This document shows, in pieces, positions 33,316-41,668 of a stretch of DNA of 50,670 nt. Positions within the stretch are counted from its first letter, which is position 1; every line of letters starts with the position of its first letter. The stretch comes from a virus: IMG/VR virus record IMGVR_UViG_3300031951_017642, positions 1 through 50,670 of that record. One strand, written 5' to 3'. Below the pieces are notes generated by a model that saw only the letters and a program-made list of their open reading frames with translations, was not told the origin of the DNA and ran no database searches. The position numbers and the translations under genes are program-made.

Positions 33316-34556
33316 AAATTACCGACAATTCTATCACACCAATCTTTTGAAATTGAGTGAGGCCACACTACCCAATAAGATGGTATCTTTGTTGTGTTGA
33401 ACTCTCTCCATATTTTACCGTATCCTTCAGGGTCTGACTTTATTCTTATAATCTCGTTTGCGTCGACATCTTGTCTAAAAATTGTTTGATGTTCTTGATC
33501 GTGGAAGGCAACAACCCAAAAATCATAATCCGTTTCAGGAACTTGATTTAAATCTAAATCAATGCAGTGTTTGAATATTGTGGAAAAACTTTTTTTCCAT
33601 TCGTTCTCATTTTCAAAATTGTACTCGTTTGGTGGATATTTTTTATCTATAGTGTCTTGTTGTACTGCTCTTGTCTCAAATAGCAACCCCGCATATTTTT
33701 CATAATCTCTTATTGTTCTTTCTTTACCAAACCACTCATAATAATCTCCTTCATATTTTTCACCATCTATACCAAGAAGTTGTCTATTTTTTTTATGACA
33801 GGCAGTATTTTTCAAATACCATTCCTTATCATCATCCCACTGTTTAGTTCTACCCTTTCTAGTGTATTCGTGCCAAATAATAACTTTGTTTGGGTGAAAT
33901 AAATCATATCCATGTGTATAAGCTCTAACCGTAATTGAAATTTCTTCTCCGTGAAAATAAAATTCAGGATCGTGTTGTACTTCAGTTGAGAATTGACCTA
34001 AAGTGAAACAAAAGTGTGCCGAGTAAAATCTTGCGGGAATTGGATCTTTAATTTTTTTCCAATCAGGAATCACTTCAGGTAAGAAAAATACAACGCCTTC
34101 AGGTGTAAATCTATCAAATGCCATTCTCCAAGGTTCATTAACCCTACCTTCAGGATCATTATCAGGATCAAAAGATGAAACATAACCCGTTAACAAAGGT
34201 TTTTTATGACCAAGTTTTTGTAATTTTTTAATCATTTTAATTAAAGTATCGTCCCAATCTTTTTCAAACCTCATATGAGAATCGATTTGAAGTGTGTATT
34301 CTTCACCCCCATATAATTGTTGTACTTGATGTCTTGCCCAACACACTCCTTTTGATTCGGTGTATGGGATATTTAAAATACGGAAACGATCATCATTTTC
34401 ATATTCAGTTAAATCATCAAAACCATCTTCAGGATTAAATTGTCTTGCGATACCAATAATAATGTTTTTTGGTTTTTTTGCATTCTCCAACATAGATTTG
34501 ATTGTTGGTATAAGTTGGGGGTCACGATAAGCAGCAATCTGTACAAATATTCTCAT
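33312..34556 (-). CDS. GT60-like polypeptide GlcNAc-transferase
   Basis: A 414-residue protein. The N-terminal 300 residues match the GlcNAc (GT60) family: RIFVQIAAYRDPQLIPTIKS, GVCWARHQVQQLYGGEEYTL, then LQIDSHMRFEKDWD with the Asp92-x-His94 metal motif, and FYFHGEEISITVRAYTHGYD and a Trp-His segment (VIIWHEYTRKGR) further on. Characterised family members attach GlcNAc to hydroxyproline of Skp1 in Dictyostelium or to Thr of trypanosome mucins, so the family modifies proteins directly. The last 80 residues are extra (DYDFWVVAFHDQEH). The gene lies 48 bases after a Gly-Thr-Ser/Asn collagen-like fibre gene, an obvious possible acceptor. The acceptor is inference. Confidence 0.72.
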   Translation of the reverse strand: MRIFVQIAAYRDPQLIPTIKSMLENAKKPKNIIIGIARQFNPEDGFDDLTEYENDDRFRILNIPYTESKGVCWARHQVQQLYGGEEYTLQIDSHMRFEKDWDDTLIKMIKKLQKLGHKKPLLTGYVSSFDPDNDPEGRVNEPWRMAFDRFTPEGVVFFLPEVIPDWKKIKDPIPARFYSAHFCFTLGQFSTEVQHDPEFYFHGEEISITVRAYTHGYDLFHPNKVIIWHEYTRKGRTKQWDDDKEWYLKNTACHKKNRQLLGIDGEKYEGDYYEWFGKERTIRDYEKYAGLLFETRAVQQDTIDKKYPPNEYNFENENEWKKSFSTIFKHCIDLDLNQVPETDYDFWVVAFHDQEHQTIFRQDVDANEIIRIKSDPEGYGKIWREFNTTKIPSYWVVWPHSISKDWCDRIVGNL

Positions 34557-34604
34557 ACAGAAAAAATAAAAAAATAATGATTAAAATAAATGAAAAACTG
34601 AAAG

Positions 34605-35939
34605 TTAAATTGACCTACTTCCTGTGATATATTTAATTTTACCGAACCAATTAATAGTAGTTGAGGCAACTCCTGTAACTTGTAAAATAATATTACTACC
34701 CGACCCAAGAAGTGTAAATGTTGGTGACCCTATAATGTTTTCTTGAACTGACCCTTGAACTGCCCCAATAAGATTAACAGTTCCTCCGTTATTTAAAAAA
34801 GTTGCACTTATAATTCCACCAATACCAACAGTCCCTGATGTTGTTGCACCAGCAACAAACGCCTCTACCGTATAAACATTATCGTTTGATGTTGCCAAAG
34901 TTATTAATGTTGTTGGAGTTGCGTTAGATGTTTGGACGTACCCACCTAAAGGAATTATGAAGTTTGATCCATTAGATTCATTCCCGTTACCAACATATAA
35001 AGTACCACTACTATCAACACTCATTCGTCTTACACCGCCAGTGGCAACACCGATATTATCGGTACCTATCCTATAAATTCCCGTATTTGGGTCTGAAGTA
35101 AAACTATGTGATGGTGCGGATACTGTTCCGTCACCACTTTGGTATGCGGAAGAAACTTCAAGAATATCAGTACTTGGATTAAAGCTAATACCTGCATTTG
35201 TGTATAAACTTTCTGCTAGCGCAACGGTATTGTTTGAATCAACAAATGTTACATAAAATTTAGTATTTCCTGTGTTTTCTATAGTACTGACTGTAGTTGC
35301 TGAAGTTGGCGATGTACCTGAAGTACCATTAGTTCCATTAGTCCCTGATGTTCCGTTGGTACCTGATGTCCCATTTGTACCTGAAGTACCATTAGTTCCG
35401 TTTGTACCATTAGTTGCAGATGTTCCGTTTGTACCATTAGTACCATTAGTACCTGATGTAAAACCCGGTGGAGTTGTTCCACTTGTACCATTAGTACCTG
35501 ACGTACCGTTAGTTGCCGATGTGCCATGGGTACCTGATGTTCCATTAGTACCATTTGTGCCATTAGTTCCGCTTGTACCATTTGTACCATTTGTACCATT
35601 AGTTCCGCTTGTACCATTTGTACCGTTAGTCCCACTAGTACCATTAGTACCATTTGTACCGTTAGTCCCACTAGTACCATTAGTACCACTTGTGCCATTT
35701 GTACCTGAAGTACCAAAAGTCCCGCTAGTCCCATTAGTACCACTTGTGCCATTTGTACCTGAAGTACCTGCCGAACCACTAGCACCACTTAATATTGGTT
35801 GTAAAAAACTAATTGGGGCAAAATATGAAGAACCTTGTGGGCTCTGACTTGTATCACCTGTAACTACAACGTGAAAAATATCGTTAACTGTGACGGCTGA
35901 AACTTGAGATCTATCTGTGAGTCTATTATAAACTGGCAT
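34605..35939 (-). CDS. Collagen-like tail fibre with Gly-Thr-Ser/Asn repeats
   Basis: This 444-residue fibre has a short N-terminal docking segment (MPVYNRLTDRSQVSAVTVND, about 55 residues). A rod at about 57-225 follows, made of Gly-Thr-Ser and Gly-Thr-Asn triplets with a few breaks (TTPPGF, SATNG, GTH). The C-terminal domain contains FTSDPNTGIYRIGTDNIGVA and GGVRRMSVDSSGTLYVGNG, common in phage tail-fibre ends. Gly every third residue is the collagen rule, yet the rod has almost no Pro. Thr occupies the X position throughout, so stability might depend on Thr glycosylation. Each Asn sits in an N-G-T sequon. The downstream gene is a GT60-like protein glycosyltransferase. Confidence 0.82.
   Translation of the reverse strand: MPVYNRLTDRSQVSAVTVNDIFHVVVTGDTSQSPQGSSYFAPISFLQPILSGASGSAGTSGTNGTSGTNGTSGTFGTSGTNGTSGTNGTSGTNGTNGTNGTSGTNGTNGTSGTNGTNGTNGTSGTNGTNGTNGTSGTHGTSATNGTSGTNGTSGTTPPGFTSGTNGTNGTNGTSATNGTNGTNGTSGTNGTSGTNGTSGTNGTNGTSGTSPTSATTVSTIENTGNTKFYVTFVDSNNTVALAESLYTNAGISFNPSTDILEVSSAYQSGDGTVSAPSHSFTSDPNTGIYRIGTDNIGVATGGVRRMSVDSSGTLYVGNGNESNGSNFIIPLGGYVQTSNATPTTLITLATSNDNVYTVEAFVAGATTSGTVGIGGIISATFLNNGGTVNLIGAVQGSVQENIIGSPTFTLLGSGSNIILQVTGVASTTINWFGKIKYITGSRSI
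35330..35780 (-). repeat. Gly-Thr-Ser/Asn coding repeat (first copy)
   Basis: About 50 nine-base triplet-of-codon units encode GTS or GTN. Synonymous codons are mixed, so the DNA is less uniform than the protein. It encodes the same protein pattern as the much longer tract at 48.3-50.7 kb. Confidence 0.85.
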
Positions 35940-35943
35940 ACTA

Positions 35944-35950
35944 ATAAATA
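35944..35950 (-). promoter_or_regulatory. TATTTAT motif before collagen-like fibre
   Basis: Coding strand GTAATATTTATTAGT, 4 bases before the ATG at 35939. Confidence 0.4.
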
Positions 35951-36253
35951 TTACTGACCTTCAAATAAATATATATTTGTGTCCTGAAACAAAAATATTG
36001 CAAAATCTTCGAATTCCTTTCCGTAGTAAGTCCCACAAGATAGTGGATACCAAGTATCACATCCGTTACTATCAATTATTTTAACAATAATGTCTGTCAC
36101 ATTAGTTAATGGTGGTGGTACCATAAAAGTATATGGTGTAGATATTGGAATTGGTCCTGCAGCCAAAAAACAAGAAGTAAAAGTCTGATCACATACAAAT
36201 ATTGTGTATGGAGGTGTTCCTACGATTGAATTTATATTTACGTAATTTGGCAT
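35951..36253 (-). CDS. Small Cys-containing virion-like protein
   Basis: A 100-residue protein with GTPPYTIFVCDQTFTSC, ISTPYTFMVPPP and VKIIDSNGCDTWYPLSCG. The pattern PPYT, CD, PYTF-VP, IIDSNGC resembles single repeats of Bacteroidota surface adhesins (SprB/gliding-motility type beta-sandwiches). The tail FEDFAIFLFQDTNIYLFEGQ ends the protein. It lies between a GT9-like gene and the collagen-like fibre, so a fibre tip or chaperone role is plausible. I cannot assign a family with confidence. Confidence 0.5.
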   Translation of the reverse strand: MPNYVNINSIVGTPPYTIFVCDQTFTSCFLAAGPIPISTPYTFMVPPPLTNVTDIIVKIIDSNGCDTWYPLSCGTYYGKEFEDFAIFLFQDTNIYLFEGQ

Positions 36254-36260
36254 ATATAAT

Positions 36261-36267
36261 ATAAATA
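36261..36267 (-). promoter_or_regulatory. TATTTAT motif before small virion-like gene
   Basis: Coding strand TAGGTATTTATATTAT, 7 bases before the ATG at 36253. Confidence 0.45.
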
Positions 36268-36272
36268 CCTAA

Positions 36273-37211
36273 CTACACTATTTCCAAAATTTTTTGGTAT
36301 ACCTGTAAAACAGATGGGTGGCACTCAAAAGTTTTTTTTCTTTCTAAACACCCAACTAAAGATGGTATTCCTTGAATTGTCCCCCATTCTCTAACACCAT
36401 ATTTCATATCTGAAGCACAATTTAATCCACAACCACCTCTAACATAGTGGTATTTATAATTCTGAGAACCTTGTCTATAGGGCGATCTGAACTCAGGATC
36501 AATGGAACTTCCCAACTGAATTATGTTAACATCTGTTGTTCCTGCTAAATGTAAAAGACCTGAATCCATAGTTACAAAACAAGAGCTATTGTTAATCAAA
36601 TGCCAAGTTTGATCTAAGGTCGTTTGATTCATTAAGTTGTACCCAAGCTTTATTGGAAAATTAAATACGGGTTTATCAACATTAGAACCTCCCATTTCTG
36701 AAGAATCTTTACCCACAGAAATTACTGAAATACCTTTTTCATTTAAAAGTTGTGTTAACATTTGCCAACTTTTTGCCGGCCAAGTTCTTGAATCCCAATT
36801 TTGAACTGGATGAATTAAAACATATTTTAATGGTAAATCAGGTAAGATGACATTGTCATCAGTGATATAATCCATTTCCATTTCTTTTTTTGTTAACATA
36901 AAACCTAAACTAATGGCATGAAGTTGTCTGATGTCCATTGTATTATGTTTGTTACAAATACCACTTTCCTTATAAAAAACGTCGAAAGTTTGAAACATTT
37001 CATACTCGTCTTTTATTTTATCAAACGTTTCGGGGGAATATTGATAATTATTTTCTACATAAGGTAAATTTGAAAATATTTCTGAATGATGGGAGATTAC
37101 AGAAACTTTTTGATTATATGTTTTACTAATTTTTCTAACTACAGGTGTGGCACATAAAGTATCTCCTAAAGCTCGGCATTGTGTAATATCAATACAAATG
37201 TTTTTCATCAA
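36273..37211 (-). CDS. GT9-like (heptosyltransferase-family) glycosyltransferase
   Basis: The 312-residue protein has the two-domain GT-B features of family 9: N-terminal QCRALGDTLCATPVVRKISK, then the interdomain VLIHPVQNWDSRTWPAKSWQ (from about residue 137), ISVISVGKDSSE, and the C-terminal donor-binding CFVTMDSGLLHLAGTTDVNI. This family includes the LPS heptosyltransferases, which use ADP-heptose. A Cys-rich end (YVRGGCGLNCASDMKYG) recalls the metal-binding Cys of the TibC-type relative encoded at 38.3 kb. Like the other enzymes here it sits between fibre genes. The sugar used is uncertain. Confidence 0.75.
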   Translation of the reverse strand: MMKNICIDITQCRALGDTLCATPVVRKISKTYNQKVSVISHHSEIFSNLPYVENNYQYSPETFDKIKDEYEMFQTFDVFYKESGICNKHNTMDIRQLHAISLGFMLTKKEMEMDYITDDNVILPDLPLKYVLIHPVQNWDSRTWPAKSWQMLTQLLNEKGISVISVGKDSSEMGGSNVDKPVFNFPIKLGYNLMNQTTLDQTWHLINNSSCFVTMDSGLLHLAGTTDVNIIQLGSSIDPEFRSPYRQGSQNYKYHYVRGGCGLNCASDMKYGVREWGTIQGIPSLVGCLERKKTFECHPSVLQVYQKILEIV

Positions 37212-37251
37212 GAAAAATATACACCAAAAAAAATGAAAATATATAAATTAA

Positions 37252-38250
37252 TTATAGACCAAACCTTGTTTTGGTATCATTATAATATTGTAATATATCT
37301 GAATCGGATAATGCGATATCATAAATTAACACTTCACCAACATTTCCATTTAAATACTCATTAGTATATGTTTTTGCAATTTGTAATTCGCTTGTGCTAA
37401 CGTAATGACCTACAGGAGTGTCAGAACCTAAAAGTACACCATTAACTAATATACTTCTTGTTGTTCCATCAAATTTAGCAACAGCGTTAAACCAAGAGGT
37501 GGTTGAAGGTAGTGACCCTACTACGGCTAAATCATTAGCCCACCAATAGTTTATAAATTGATTTTCTATACCAGTCCTAAATGCATTTGATTGATTAGCA
37601 ATACCAAATGGACCAATACTCATGAAACCGTTAGCATTCCAACCTGATTCTATTTGAGCCCATATAATGAAAGTATAAGGTGTGTTACCTGTTGGCAAAT
37701 CTATTCCTGAAGGGTTTGAAAACCAACCATTAGATCCTGTGGAAAAATATGTAGCACCCGTATTAACCCAATTAATACTTCCTGAGTTGTTCATTTGTAC
37801 ATCATTACCACTACTACTCAAATCATACCATGTTGTACCTACCCCTGAATAACTATTTGGGTCTGATGCATCTAAGTGTAATTTTAAATTTGAATTAGGA
37901 ACATAAGATGTCCAATACCCATTAGAAGTTAACCCTATAGCGGCATTTGACGCATTAGTATAGTTCGCATTTGACACTAAATTTGCCAAAGTTACAAATT
38001 CATTATCATCAAATCCGTTAGTTCTGAAGAATCCCACAGATGCTGTAACCCCAACAACTGGTGTTGGTTGACTATCATCAGGAACTTGTTGTGCAATAAC
38101 GTAACCCAAATCTTCATCAGGACCATTCCACCATTCAAGACCTGTTGACGCAAATCCTGCAGTCGGGTAACCAACTGCCAAGTTACCAACTTGTATGGTT
38201 CCCGAAATTGTCGATCCTGTGTTGTACGCAAAAGGTCTTGCAGTTGCCAT
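37252..38250 (-). CDS. Tail fibre with LamG/concanavalin-like lectin domain
   Basis: 332 residues. The first 115 residues contain a segment (GLEWWNGPDEDLGYVIAQQV ... VGFFRTNGFDDNEFVTLANL) that is probably an attachment domain. From LKLHLDASDPNSYSGVG through WYDLSSSGNDVQM, YTFIIWAQIES, FNAVAKFDGTTRSILVNGVL and ELQIAKTYTNEYLNGNVGEV to LIYDIALSDSDILQYYND, the sequence follows the LamG_3/concanavalin jelly roll common in Bacteroidota surface proteins. Such domains bind glycans, so this fibre probably recognises the host capsule or LPS. It has its own TATTTAT motif and is divergent from the glycosyltransferase fusion. Confidence 0.75.
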   Translation of the reverse strand: MATARPFAYNTGSTISGTIQVGNLAVGYPTAGFASTGLEWWNGPDEDLGYVIAQQVPDDSQPTPVVGVTASVGFFRTNGFDDNEFVTLANLVSNANYTNASNAAIGLTSNGYWTSYVPNSNLKLHLDASDPNSYSGVGTTWYDLSSSGNDVQMNNSGSINWVNTGATYFSTGSNGWFSNPSGIDLPTGNTPYTFIIWAQIESGWNANGFMSIGPFGIANQSNAFRTGIENQFINYWWANDLAVVGSLPSTTSWFNAVAKFDGTTRSILVNGVLLGSDTPVGHYVSTSELQIAKTYTNEYLNGNVGEVLIYDIALSDSDILQYYNDTKTRFGL

Positions 38251-38271
38251 TGTAAAATATATCTTTATTCT

Positions 38272-38278
38272 ATAAATA
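38272..38278 (-). promoter_or_regulatory. TATTTAT motif before lectin fibre
   Basis: Coding strand AAAGTATTTATAGAATAAAG, 21 bases before the ATG at 38250. Confidence 0.5.
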
Positions 38279-38314
38279 CTTTAGTTTGTAAACTCTAAAC
38301 TTATTTTTTATGCT

Positions 38315-41224
38315 ATGGAAAAAATTAAATTATTATATCTTACACCACACCTTTCAACAGGGGGTATGCCACAATTTGTTTTGAAAAGAATTCAGTCCCT
38401 TCAAAAATACAAAAATCAAATTGAAATTTTTTTAGTTGAGTATTCTCAGTTTAGTGACACTTATGTTGTGCAAAGAAATAAAATTATTGATTTATTGGAA
38501 ACTGGTCATTTTTGGACTCTTGGTGGAACAACAGAAAAAGAAAAAAAATATGAATTGATTCGTATTATAAAAGAAAACAAAATAGATATAGTACATGCTG
38601 AAGAAATTCCTGAAGCATTTGAAAGTTTTAATAAAATGCCATTAGATTTATTAAACGAATTATATGATAATAATAGAACTTGGAGAGTAGTAGAAACTTG
38701 TCATAACATTTGGTTTGATCCTAATAATAAAAAATTACATCCTGATTACTATTGTCTTGTAACTCCATACCATAATCAAGTTTCTTTTAAAGACACACCA
38801 TCTAAAAAAGAACTCATAATGTATCCATATGAAAATAAAGTAAAACCAATTTTAGATGAATTAGAAATATATTATGATGATCATAGAGTACCTCTTCTTA
38901 AAAAAATTGAGGTAAGAGATAAAATAGGTTTAGATCATATGAAGACTCATGTTTTAAACGTTGGTCTGTGGACATCGGGTAAAAATCAAAAAGAGGGTGT
39001 TGAAGTTGCAAGATTATTTGAGGAATCTCATCCCAACGTTCATTTTCATTTTATTGGAAACCAAGCACCAAATTTTGAGGATTATTGGGGTCCAATTATG
39101 AATAACTTACCAAGTAATGTGACGGTTTGGGGTGAAAGAGACGATGTCGATGATTTCATGATAGCATCTGATGTTTTAATGTTTAACTCAACTTGGGAAT
39201 GTAATCCATTAGTTATTAGAGAATCTATTAATTATGGATTAAAAATATTGACAAGAAATTTACCTCAGTATGTAGGTATGTTTGACAAATACATTTATCC
39301 TATATCAAGTGACGATTATAATGAAATAAAAAATAACTTAATCGATTTAATAGATAAGGACTCAAATTATACGATTGAATATCAAAATGATTTTGGGGAC
39401 AGCTTATATTATTTTTATAAAAATGTAATGCATACACCTAAACAAAAAAATGAAAAAATTAAAAACGATTACATTGTTAATCAACATTTCGTTATAAATC
39501 CTTTTGTTGAAATTTTAGGTCAGAGTGAAAATCCATTTAATATAAAAATATTTGATGATAATGATAATTTAATTTACGAAAATACTCTACCTATAAACCA
39601 TTGGGTAAAAATTAACACAGAATATTACGTAAAATGGAAAACAGAAATAAGAGAAAATGACGAATTAATTTACACAAATACATTGGATCTGACAAACAAA
39701 AGAGTTTACATTTCTTTCGGGTCAAAATCATTAGGTGATACAATGGCTTGGGTTCCATACTGTGAGGTTTTTAGACAAAAACACAATTGCAAATTAATCG
39801 TTTCAACTTTCATGAACGACTTGTTTATTGACCAATACCCTGAAATTGAGTTTGTTGATCCAGGTAAAGTTGTTGAAAACATATATGCACAATACAGGCT
39901 TGGTTGGTATTATACATCAGAAGGTTTATACGATAAAAATAATCATAAAAATGATTTCAGAAGACAACCACTTCAAAAAACAGCAACAGATATTTTAGGG
40001 TTAGATTATTCTGAAATTAGACCAAAATTAAAACTACCAAAAGTAGAAAAAGTTAAAAAAGTTGGTATTGGGATCCATTCAACAGCACAAGCAAAATATT
40101 GGAATAATCAAAGTGGTTGGCAAGAGGTTGTTGATTATCTTATAGGTTTAGGATATGAGTGTATGGTTTATTCAAAAGAAGGAGACGGATATATGAATAA
40201 TTTTTACCCAAAAGGAGTTACAATATATAAAGGTGGGAACATACAAGAAGTTATAGATGATTTATCAACATGTGAATTTTTTATTGGTTTAGGATCAGGT
40301 TTATCTTGGTTGGCTTGGGCATGTAAACTTCCTGTTATTTTAATTTCAGGTTTTAGTGCAAAGTGGGCAGAAACAACTTTAGATACCTATAGAGTTATAA
40401 ATCAAAATGTTTGTCACGGATGTTTTAATTCAGAAAGATTAGATGCTGGTGATTGGAATTGGTGTCCTCACCATAAAGGAACTGATCGTCAATTTGAATG
40501 TACAAAACAAATTACTTCTGAAATGGTTATTTCAGAAATTAATAAAATCACAAATAAGGAAATAACTCAAGAAATTAATTTTGATTGGGGTGGAAGAAGT
40601 GAATGGTATGTAAAACAAGCTGAGGAAGAAATATTTGAAGGTAATACTTATGAAAGATTTTTTGAGGTTGAGGAGGGTGACATTGTTGTAGATTTAGGTG
40701 CATCTTTAGGTCCATTTACTTATAAAATATTACCGAAAAAACCAAAACAATGTTATGTTGTCGAACCATTAAGTCACCAAATCAAAATTTTAAAAAACAA
40801 TGTAGGTCAAGAAAATGTAAAAATTATTCAGGGAGCAATAACTGATAAAAAGAAAATTGAAATCACTTGGGATAATATGACAGAAAACGTCCCGACATTT
40901 AGTTTCAAAGAATTTTTAGATGAATATAAAATTGATAAAATTGATTTTTTGAAGTGTGATTGTGAAGGTGGGGAATACGATGTTTTTCAAGAAAGTAACA
41001 TTGAATTTTTAAAATCAATTCCAAAAATTGTAACAGAGTTTCATCTCAGAAACGACTCAAATTACCACGAATGTAAGTTTAGATGGTTTAGAGATAATAT
41101 TTTATCCCAATTCAATAATATTCAAGTTTATTCAGTCGATGGTCTTGATATTAAATGGAATCTATGGAATGACGAATTCATAGAATATTATAATGAAGTG
41201 ATAATATATATGGACAATAGGTAA
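38315..41224 (+). CDS. GT4-like / TibC-type O-heptosyltransferase / FkbM methyltransferase fusion
   Basis: A 969-residue fusion of three modules. Residues 1-385: GT4-like GT-B (LLYLTPHLSTGGMPQFVLKR; LNVGLWTSGKNQKEGVEVAR; LMFNSTWECNPLVIRES). Residues 390-755: the bacterial autotransporter heptosyltransferase (BAHT/TibC) family, with the small beta domain (NPFVEILGQSENPFNIKIFD; NHWVKINTEYYVKWK), GSKSLGDTMAWVPYCEVFRQ, LQKTATDILGLDYSEIRPKL and the four-Cys metal finger CHGC-x13-C-x11-C (about 699-727; DWNWCPHHK, RQFECTK). Residues 760-969: FkbM methyltransferase (VVDLGASLGPFTY; IDFLKCDCEGGEYDVF). TibC enzymes put heptose on Ser of autotransporter repeats. A single chain could thus attach, extend and O-methylate a glycan. 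It is the only plus-strand gene in the 27-50 kb block. Confidence 0.85.
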   Translation: MEKIKLLYLTPHLSTGGMPQFVLKRIQSLQKYKNQIEIFLVEYSQFSDTYVVQRNKIIDLLETGHFWTLGGTTEKEKKYELIRIIKENKIDIVHAEEIPEAFESFNKMPLDLLNELYDNNRTWRVVETCHNIWFDPNNKKLHPDYYCLVTPYHNQVSFKDTPSKKELIMYPYENKVKPILDELEIYYDDHRVPLLKKIEVRDKIGLDHMKTHVLNVGLWTSGKNQKEGVEVARLFEESHPNVHFHFIGNQAPNFEDYWGPIMNNLPSNVTVWGERDDVDDFMIASDVLMFNSTWECNPLVIRESINYGLKILTRNLPQYVGMFDKYIYPISSDDYNEIKNNLIDLIDKDSNYTIEYQNDFGDSLYYFYKNVMHTPKQKNEKIKNDYIVNQHFVINPFVEILGQSENPFNIKIFDDNDNLIYENTLPINHWVKINTEYYVKWKTEIRENDELIYTNTLDLTNKRVYISFGSKSLGDTMAWVPYCEVFRQKHNCKLIVSTFMNDLFIDQYPEIEFVDPGKVVENIYAQYRLGWYYTSEGLYDKNNHKNDFRRQPLQKTATDILGLDYSEIRPKLKLPKVEKVKKVGIGIHSTAQAKYWNNQSGWQEVVDYLIGLGYECMVYSKEGDGYMNNFYPKGVTIYKGGNIQEVIDDLSTCEFFIGLGSGLSWLAWACKLPVILISGFSAKWAETTLDTYRVINQNVCHGCFNSERLDAGDWNWCPHHKGTDRQFECTKQITSEMVISEINKITNKEITQEINFDWGGRSEWYVKQAEEEIFEGNTYERFFEVEEGDIVVDLGASLGPFTYKILPKKPKQCYVVEPLSHQIKILKNNVGQENVKIIQGAITDKKKIEITWDNMTENVPTFSFKEFLDEYKIDKIDFLKCDCEGGEYDVFQESNIEFLKSIPKIVTEFHLRNDSNYHECKFRWFRDNILSQFNNIQVYSVDGLDIKWNLWNDEFIEYYNEVIIYMDNR

Positions 41225-41240
41225 TTACTTTTTACCTATT
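41216..41240. terminator. Bidirectional hairpin across abutting stop codons
   Basis: AATAGGTAA (41216-41224) and TTACCTATT (41232-41240) form a perfect 9-bp inverted repeat around TTACTTT. The stop of the plus gene ends at 41224 and that of the minus gene begins at 41225, so the hairpin lies exactly at the collision point. It is AT-rich, with a T run in the loop and no long T tail. Confidence 0.5.
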
Positions 41241-41668
41241 CTTACAAATTTATACCAAATTCTTTCGTGAAAAAAATACATAACAGGTTTTATCATAAGT
41301 TCACCAACACCTAATAAAGATGATAACTCTAAAGAAACTCCTAATGAATATGCGGTCACAATTGTTGTAAAAGTACCTAAAAAACGATAGGATATTGTTT
41401 TTAATATGTGTCTGAGCATGGCAGCATCTTCTTTCACGGTTACAACATAAGCAACATTATTAGTTATTGTCACATAACCTTCACAACTGACATGCCATTT
41501 ATATTGATTAATATCCTCCATCCAGTCCATAGAAGTATATGTATGACCATCAATAATAATATCTTTTACCAATTTTTCATCACCATCTGTAATTAATCTC
41601 CATCGATCAATTTCAGATGTACTGTTAACATTGAATCTGATTTGGAATTTTTTTATTTTTTCTTTCAT
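41225..41668 (-). CDS. DUF2061 membrane protein
   Basis: 147 residues. The last 60 residues (LKTISYRFLGTFTTIVTAYS, LGVSLELSSLLGVGELMIKP, VMYFFHERIWYKF) match the DUF2061 family, with two hydrophobic helices and the signature K-x-x-YRxxGT ... E-x-x-K-x-x-xYxxHERxW. In Bacteroidota and other Gram-negatives I associate this family with sulfate-activation genes (cysC/cysD/cysN). The N-terminal part (EIDRWRLITDGDEKLVKDII) is a separate soluble domain I do not recognise. It overlaps the nucleotidyltransferase gene by 4 bases, which supports a shared sulfation role. Confidence 0.75.
   Translation of the reverse strand: MKEKIKKFQIRFNVNSTSEIDRWRLITDGDEKLVKDIIIDGHTYTSMDWMEDINQYKWHVSCEGYVTITNNVAYVVTVKEDAAMLRHILKTISYRFLGTFTTIVTAYSLGVSLELSSLLGVGELMIKPVMYFFHERIWYKFVRIGKK

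Noticed and set aside
34557-34604. AACTTTCAGTT followed by T residues after the collagen-like fibre as a terminator
   Set aside because: The stem is only about 4 bp and AT-rich; too weak to support.
35272-35847. A 191-codon plus-strand frame of VPLVP repeats, and a 169-codon minus-strand frame in the same place
   Set aside because: Both are read-throughs of the Gly-Thr repeat DNA in other frames and have no start context or non-repetitive domain.
9054-38278. Reading the plus-strand TATAAATA strings as ordinary T4 late promoters
   Set aside because: In the T4 orientation they would point away from the adjacent genes. The gene-oriented strand carries TATTTATA, so they are treated as a different motif.
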